From contig CAMTDV010000013.1 of assembly GCA_947069175.1 (NCBI GenBank), forward strand, positions 31,261,725 to 31,325,724: a stretch of DNA of 64,000 bases, given 5' to 3'. The translations under genes and the position numbers were made by a program. The notes below the pieces were generated by a model. The model saw nothing but the letters and a program-made list of their open reading frames with translations. It ran no database searches and was not told the origin of the DNA. Of this stretch, positions 58,321 through 64,000 are shown one piece after another. Source of the DNA: Scalesia atractyloides (taxonomy: Eukaryota > Streptophyta > Magnoliopsida > Asterales > Asteraceae). Each line of letters begins with the position of its first letter. Position 1 is the stretch's first letter.

Positions 58321-59330
58321 TGCATGTATGTATGTGTTAATAAGAAAGAAGGGGACGTCACGAACGGCTTTAGAAGAACGGAGACGGGCCAAGGGGGCAG
58401 TATAGCCGGCCCAAAGCCACCCTTGACGTCCTGAGGATAAACCCACACCTACTAGCCTAAAGAGACTACTTTAATTAAATAAAGTTTTCCGTCTTATACG
58501 TCTTTGTTTCATATAAATTATTAGTCAAAGTTCCATTGTTCTCAACGTAAATAGTACTCCAACGACCACCCTAACCCATCCAACAATCCATTACTTTAAT
58601 CATTGAAAACCACATATAATATCCCATCGAACAATCCAGTACTATAATCAATGAAAATCAAATATAATATGTTTTACAGAAACTACTTTTTATGCTTGTG
58701 CCAAAAAAATAAAATAAATTGTAATTATATTATATTATATTTTATGAAACGGGATCAAAAGAAAACGATTGAAAGTGTGAAAACGGATTCTGGTCGAACA
58801 CGTGTTAGGGGGCGCTAAATGACACGCGGGGTACGATTATCATTGTTCAAGTTCGCTTAATAGATGACGTTATAATTAATTTTAAAAACAAAAGTCCATC
58901 AGATACCACATATTTTTCTTTATACTTGTTTCTATAGCGTTTTATTTTCAAATTTATTTTCAAAACATTTTTTTTAAATGTCCTTACGTCCTTCAACTTA
59001 GAATCAATATTCGGCAGTTTTATTATTTAGAACTTAGCAATGACCTTTTACACCTTGTTACGCATATCAGAATTATGACGTTTTCATTAAAATGTTTTAG
59101 GGTTAGAGTAAATTTGTTATTCTTATTGTTTCTCATTAAACTAATGGTTTGTTCATTATGGCGTTTTCACATTCTTCCCTCTCAGCAGCCATTTCATTTG
59201 TAGATCTCTACAATTGAATTAATCTCTTATATCTTATAAAGATAAATACCTTAGCATTCTTGACGTTCATAAATTCATTATATTTCATTAATAGTTCAAA
59301 ACATTACAACTAACACGAAATCAAAGTAAA
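58321..59330. other. Intergenic interval
   Basis: AT-rich DNA with a GC-richer patch (58350-58440, CGGGCCAAGGGGGCAG) and a block near 58800 (GGGGGCGCTAAATGACACGC) that looks transposon-derived. No gene seen. Confidence 0.5.
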
Positions 59331-59895
59331 CTAATAGTCTTCTGTGGATGGTATTACATCAGAGATGTACCCATCGCTTTGGTCATCACTTTCTTCAGAC
59401 CCATCATCGTTATCTATTCCAGTGGCGTATAACGTCATAATCTTGTTTAGAGTTTTTTGCATCCTATATTTAAATATCATCACAACCCTGGATGTTGTAT
59501 CGTTCGAAGGTGCTAAATCACAGAGTTGTTCAAGAAGATGTAGTTTATCTGTGCTTAGCACTTCGTCCATCTTAAATGAATAATTCACCCCGTCTTAATA
59601 AGTCACTTTCATCGTTCTTGATGGTTCATCCAAATTCCAACTAGTAACTGTTGGTAGATCAGTAATGTCATCATCATCATCATCTGCTGGAAATTTTCTT
59701 TTCAATCTACTTATTACAATTTGAGTTCTTTCACAATCGTCGGCCCTTGGAATCCCAAGGGCCAGAATATCCCTCTTAACGGCTTCATCCATACTAAGAA
59801 TTGTCTTGATGGTCTTGACCTTCACCCTTCTCCTGTCAGAGAACTTTAGGACGAAGCGTCTCTCCGACTTCTCAAACCTACATGCAATAACCTGA
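59331..59895 (-). pseudogene. Small unknown gene family, copy A
   Basis: One minus-strand frame reads FEKSERRFVLKFSDRRRVKV, KTIKTILSMDEAVKRDILAL, RTQIVISRLKRKFP, an Asp run, and after one TAA (59595) continues with KLHLLEQLCDLAPSND, VMIFKYRMQKTL and SDGYISDVIPSTEDY. The start codon present in copies B and C is lacking at the aligned site (AAA for ATG). It is homologous to copy C over its length. I do not recognise the family. A minus-strand TATA (59981-59988) and a TTTGGCGC motif (60019-60026) lie upstream. Confidence 0.55.
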
Positions 59896-59980
59896 GTTTT
59901 TTAAGTTGTATGGCGTTTTAAACAATTTGATGCGTGTTTAGAAAATTTGTAGAGTGTTAAGTTTGTTTACCTGTTCTACT

Positions 59981-60026
59981 TATATAATGACCTTTTTTAC
60001 GCGAGGTAGATATCTGTTTTTGGCGC
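59981..60026 (-). promoter_or_regulatory. Promoter-like block upstream of copy A
   Basis: CATTATATAAG on minus with TTTGGCGC (plus) 31 bp further out. The same layout occurs upstream of copies B (61237-61256, degenerate) and C (62253-62275). Confidence 0.4.
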
Positions 60027-60569
60027 TAATAACAATAGTAATTTTATTATTTGATGTGTATTTTTTGTATCTCTTGTCGTGTGATGTAGGAGGCAAACCT
60101 GTAGTGTGACATTTAATTATGGGGTTTTGAAAATATAAAAAATTTAATTGCCATGGTGTGGTTTTTAATATAATAAATGTTAGTAAAAAGTTTCTGTCGT
60201 TTCAGTTACTGCTTGTAGTTACAGTTTGTTCACATTTATCTATTAAGGCTGTAACACGTCCCATCTTTTAAATTTAATGTTTTGTATTTTAATGGCGTTT
60301 TATAGATAAAGAAGACAAAATTAAACTTTTGTAGGACACCATTTTGTTCTATTATCTTGTACTTTGTTTTATATATTTCAGTAATTATTTGGAGTTTTTA
60401 ATAATACGTGATTAAAGGAATTTTATTATAGTTTTGGTGTTTGGCGTTTGTGGCATTTTGGCATTTTAAAAGTAATTAGAGAAATAATGTATTTTATTAG
60501 TTGAAAATTAGATAACAAACCACAGAAAATGATACCAAAAAAACATAGAAAAAAAAAAATAAAAATGTT

Positions 60570-61132
60570 AATCCAATTTCTCATCCAAACCTTTCTTGCA
60601 ATAGTCTCTTCTTCTTGAAGTTTTTGTCCCCTGAACCTTTAAATTCCTTAGATAAGTGCCGATTTCCCTACACAACTGAAACGCCCTGCTCTAAGCAAAG
60701 CTGATCATTAAACAAAATATGGCGTTTTCGTTTTTTGTGCGAGCTTTCGTTGTTGACTGTTGAAGTGGTTTTATAGATGATGGAGACATAGATCGATGTC
60801 GGTTTTGTGGAAGCTATTATTGGGGTGTAATTGTGAGTAGTTTTTCGCTTGGATGATATTTGGCCATCATCTTCATGCTCATCACACTCTTAATCATTTA
60901 ATAGTGGAGTCCAAAATAGCATTTACATTGGCAGAAGTCTCTTCTCTCATCCAAACCTTCCTTAAGAACAAAGCACATAAAATGACATATCACTGTCATA
61001 AGTCTCTTTTTCTGGAAGATTTGTCCATCTCATTCAGCAAAATCTTATTGAGTTATCCCCCTCACCTAAGAATCAATTCAACAAAACTTCATGGAGAACA
61101 ATACTGAATCTCCAAGAAACGACGTTTGCCAT
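60570..61132 (-). pseudogene. Small unknown gene family, copy B (truncated)
   Basis: ATG at 61132 followed by ANVVSWRFSIVLHEVLLN and a stop; the beginning aligns with copy C (MATIVSWRYTL). The opposite end near 60570-60640 resembles the LQEEKAKK part of C. The middle is rearranged. Upstream TATA-like TTTTATAAA at 61237-61244 is ~105 bp from the ATG, as in C. Confidence 0.45.
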
Positions 61133-61572
61133 TTGTGGTTGTTTTAACTTTTTTGGCATTTGAAAGTGAATGGTTTGCCAAGAAAACATGGCGTTTGTTT
61201 TTGGGTGTGATCAATGGAAGTTCCTGAGATGTTTGTTTATAAAAGTTTTTTGGTGCGTAGTTTAGGCGGGATTTTATTTTAATAAATGTTAGTAACAAAG
61301 TATCTGTCGCTTCAGTTATTGTTTGTAGTTACTGTTTGTTCAGCTTTATCTGTCAAGGCTGTAACACGTCTCATCTTTTATGTTTAGCGTTTTGTATTTT
61401 AATGACGTTTTATGGATAAAGATGATAAAACAAACTAATTAACTTTTGGTGTTTTGCAACTATGGCATTTTAACGTTTTATAACTAATTGGAGAAATATA
61501 GTATTTTATTATTTGAAAAGTACATAACCAACATAGAAAAATAACACAAAAGAAAAAGTAAAGAAAAAAACA

Positions 61573-62143
61573 TTAAAACTCCTTGTCATAAGGGATTTTG
61601 TCTGAGAAGTATCCATCACTCCCCTCCTCTTCTTATTCGGATTCTTCTTCCAGTTTCTCATCCAAGTCATTACTTCACTTTCTTGGCCTTTTCTTCTTGA
61701 AGAGTTTGAAGCCTCCATTTGAACATGTCATGCAACAACGCCAATTTTTCGTTCATGTCTGTGTTCAAATATGTTGCGTTGTGTAACTCCTCCATGAACC
61801 CAAAGTCCCTGCTTGGTCATGATGTTTTCAAGCATGTAGTCTTCCTGCTCCCCGTTGTTACATATAGCGGTCACCATGTCAGTGTTTTCATCAAAACGCT
61901 ATGATATGATGATTGGGTCCATTACGTTTGGTCCAAATTTTCTGGTTAATCTTCTTATAACCGTACGTGTTTTATCACAGTGGTTATTTAGAGGGACGCC
62001 AAGTCTAGGATCCCCCTTTGTACTTCTTCTTCCAAGTTCAACATGGCTTTGATTGTTTTAACGAACACTCTTCTTCTGTTGTTAAAGCGGATTATGAATC
62101 TTCTGATTCCGAGGGTGTATCTCCATGAAACAATGGTTGCCAT
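61573..62143 (-). pseudogene. Small unknown gene family, copy C (frameshifted)
   Basis: ATG at 62143: MATIVSWRYTLGIRRFIIRF, NNRRRVFVKTIKAMLNLEEE, then a one-base shift after RGILDL, continuing as GVPLNNHCDKTRTVIRRLTR. Further on MEELHNATYLNTDMNEKLAL, MFKWRLQTLQEEKAKK and near the end SDGYFSDKIPYDKEF with stop at 61573-61575. The SDGYxSDxIP ending is shared with copy A. No known domain recognised; basic N-terminal half and acidic tail. Confidence 0.5.
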
Positions 62144-62252
62144 TTTTCTTCCTCTTAGAGTTTTTTTTTGTTTTTGAAATTTGGCGTTTTGGTTAAAGAT
62201 AGCGTTTTAGTTTGATCAATTGAAAGTGATAATGGAAGTGATGGTAAGTCGC

Positions 62253-62275
62253 TTATATAATGATCTTTTTGGCGC
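62253..62275 (-). promoter_or_regulatory. Promoter-like block upstream of copy C
   Basis: TTATATAAG (minus, 62253-62260) about 110 bp before the ATG and an exact E2F-type TTTGGCGC core (plus, 62268-62275) directly beyond it. Confidence 0.45.
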
Positions 62276-62289
62276 GTAGTTTAGGAGGA

Positions 62290-62660
62290 ATTTTTTTGTA
62301 ATAAATGTTAATTAACTTTTAGGAACTGTTTGTTCACATCTATTTGTTAAGTCTGCAACGCGTTTTATCATTAAGTTTTGGCGTTTTGTATCATTGGCGT
62401 TTTAGATAAGTATGTCGTTTCATCTGGAAGTGAATGTAGGTTAACGCGGGAATTTTGAATGGCATTTTGCTCATTAGTGTGGCGTTTTGTATTAGAGCAG
62501 TAAAAAGACCCTTTTACCCTTAATGAAGCACGTCCAAGTAATAAAGTTGATGTTATTTACGAAAACTCCACCGCGCCATTATAATCCATAGATTGTTTTG
62601 ATCCAATGGATGAGGGGCGTTCTCACCGTTTTCACACTTTTAGGCGTTTTCTCTAAATCC
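62290..62660. repeat. Third copy of the intergenic repeat, rich in GGCGTTTT
   Basis: Related to 60205-60310 and 61290-61440 (GTTTGTTCACATYTAT, CTGYAACRCGT, TTTTGTAT). Together they indicate tandem duplication of gene plus upstream DNA. Confidence 0.6.
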
Positions 62661-62789
62661 TCACCCTATATTTTATTAAAGTGGAATGAATTACATGTTA
62701 ATAGAGCTGACGTACTTGTATTTTTTTGAATCAATTAGACATGTGCCATGCGCAAGGAAAAAACCAAGGTACCCTACTTCGAAGTCAAA

Positions 62790-62990
62790 CAGGGTTGCAA
62801 ACAAATCAATCGTTCAGCGAACCATTCATAAGCGTTCGATGAGATGTTAGTTTGTATCCGTTCGTTTAATAAATGAACGATCACGAACAAGAAATTTCAT
62901 TCGTTTAGTTAAACAAACGAACATGAACAGGGGCTTCTTTTGTTCATTTATGTTCGTAAACGTGTTCGTTTGTGTTTCATAGTTTATCAG
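62790..62990. repeat. GTTCGTTTA-rich block
   Basis: Repeated GTTCGTTT, AACGAAC and GAACATGAACA motifs in both orientations, as often found in decayed hAT-type or MITE sequence. No boundaries defined. Confidence 0.4.
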
Positions 62991-63085
62991 GGTTTTTAAC
63001 TTTTTATTGATGTACTTCAAAATTCTCACATGTAAATTATTTATTAGATATAGTGTATTACGTATTAGTGGTACTCCTTATTTCC

Positions 63086-63110
63086 TGGAAACCCTAGTTA
63101 TAAATTGACG
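63086..63110 (+). promoter_or_regulatory. Possible plant promoter motifs (telo-box, TATA)
   Basis: AAACCCTAG followed by TTATAAATTG within 20 bp. No coding sequence recognised downstream to 63840, so this may be coincidence. Confidence 0.25.
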
Positions 63111-63839
63111 TTCCTGCTCTCATATGCGCCCAACCACATTCCAGTCTTTGATTTAGTGTTTTTGGGCTCGTGTTCTTTGTCATTCTCAGTAAAAGATAAG
63201 AGTAGTTTGTGAACATATTATTTCCTTAACAAACGAAGACGAACAATATTGTATTTGAGTTTTACTGATACAAATTAACAAATTATCAAAAACGTTTTCA
63301 AGCACATATATGATTGTTTCAGAAAGGGGTTTTTGATATAGATTAAAAATTGACGAAAAACAAAACTAGTAACTAAGATGATTAAGATAGTAAAAACTAG
63401 TATCAACACATATGCAATTTCATCATTAACAATTATGGTGCGATGATATTTTAATTTAAATAGTTTGTATCAATACTTGATATCACGTTGTTCGGACATC
63501 AACTCCATTTAAAAGTCTAACCAAACATAGTTCATTGGTTAGAGTCATTCCGCTACTCTAAGTTCAAACAAAAAATAATTTTAAATTTAAGATCAAGAAA
63601 CACATAACAATTTAATAATCAGATCTCGTAACTGTTTCATATAAATGTTCAAATCAAACCAAACATGATGGCTATATCAATTATTAAAGAAAACAAAAAT
63701 ACTGAACACCTGAGAGCTAAACCAAAGAATTAAATCGTTCCTCATTGAAGAATAATTTAGAATTATTAATTTAATATAGTAAAGAACAAACTTTGTAATT
63801 AAAAAAATTGTTTTTTTTTTTTTTATTGCCACTGTGACA

Positions 63840-64000
63840 TCAAGTGGCCTGCATTATTTAGTGGGCTATCTTCACGTAAACAGTCCAACAACAAAGGCCA
63901 CACATGTATTTTATTTTATTTATTCAAACCCAATTATATTAGCCCAAACAGCAGCCATACGCAGTAGAATTTTCCTTAAACCCCCTCCGTACGTTTCTGT
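63840..64000 (+). promoter_or_regulatory. Possible promoter at right window edge
   Basis: TGGGCT / AGCCCA site-II-type motifs (GTGGGCTAT, TAGCCCAAAC), GGCCACAC and a CTTAAACCCC near the end resemble a housekeeping-gene promoter. The gene, if any, is outside the window. Confidence 0.3.

Noticed and set aside
58102..58446. Short frames at the right edge of element 5's LTR
   Set aside because: They cross the LTR boundary and contain low-complexity Ile/Phe-rich sequence from AT-rich DNA.
63518..63572. Possible tRNA-derived SINE relic (TAGTTCATTGGTTAGAG and AAGTTCAAAC)
   Set aside because: Box spacing is right but both boxes are degenerate and no ends or duplication can be drawn.

Overview
The window looks like repeat-dense nuclear DNA from a flowering plant. 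The evidence is chromovirus-type Ty3/gypsy gag-pol, a 5S-bearing Cassandra-type LTR, hAT, PIF/Harbinger and Mutator relics, and plant-style TATA, W-box and telo-box motifs. The overall character recalls Asteraceae, but that is a guess. I found no convincing intact host gene. All coding sequence I could recognise belongs to mobile elements, apart from a small unfamiliar, damaged gene family at 59.3-62.1 kb.

Layout. (1) 1-8553, minus: a gag-only LTR element (TR-GAG type) whose far LTR is cut by the window edge. Its two LTRs are almost identical and gag is open. (2) 8803-15294, plus: a second gag-only element. Its right end is a normal LTR of the same family, but its left end is a 773-bp palindrome built from Cassandra-type LTRs with 5S rRNA sequence. 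The whole chimera has a 5-bp target duplication, CTATA. Both elements lie inside an older LTR that ends at 16094. (3) 16095-22610: degraded internal sequence, AT-rich tandem repeats, Helitron-like termini, and a decayed Mutator-like transposase followed by an OTU-like peptidase segment. (4) 22773-33081, minus: a gag-pol element (TSD AAAGA) with one nonsense and at least four frameshift lesions, sitting in another large old LTR-like block. (5) 36838-48462: a small hAT-type element (8-bp TSD CTTATGCT) split by a second gag-pol element at 37500-48275 (TSD GGTAT, nonsense mutations). (6) 48858-52025: a long-TIR element containing a PIF/Harbinger-type element (TSD TTA) with a decayed Myb-like ORF1. 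(7) 52029-58320: a non-coding LTR element with a remarkable internal array of paired hairpins. (8) 58321-64000: AT-rich DNA with three related damaged small-gene copies and promoter-like sequence at the right edge.

The four gypsy elements form one related system. They share LTR ends, a tRNA-iMet primer site and closely similar Gag. Two lack pol and two carry broken pol, so the gag-only elements presumably depend on intact relatives elsewhere. Their 2.5-2.8 kb LTRs carry several tRNA-like modules with recognisable A/B boxes: one antisense module upstream of the TATA box and three or four sense modules downstream. The elements also carry a repeated GGCTC hairpin whose stem shows compensatory base changes between copies. 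The tRNA-like LTR modules, the covarying hairpins and the 5S/Cassandra chimera are the most noteworthy things in the window.
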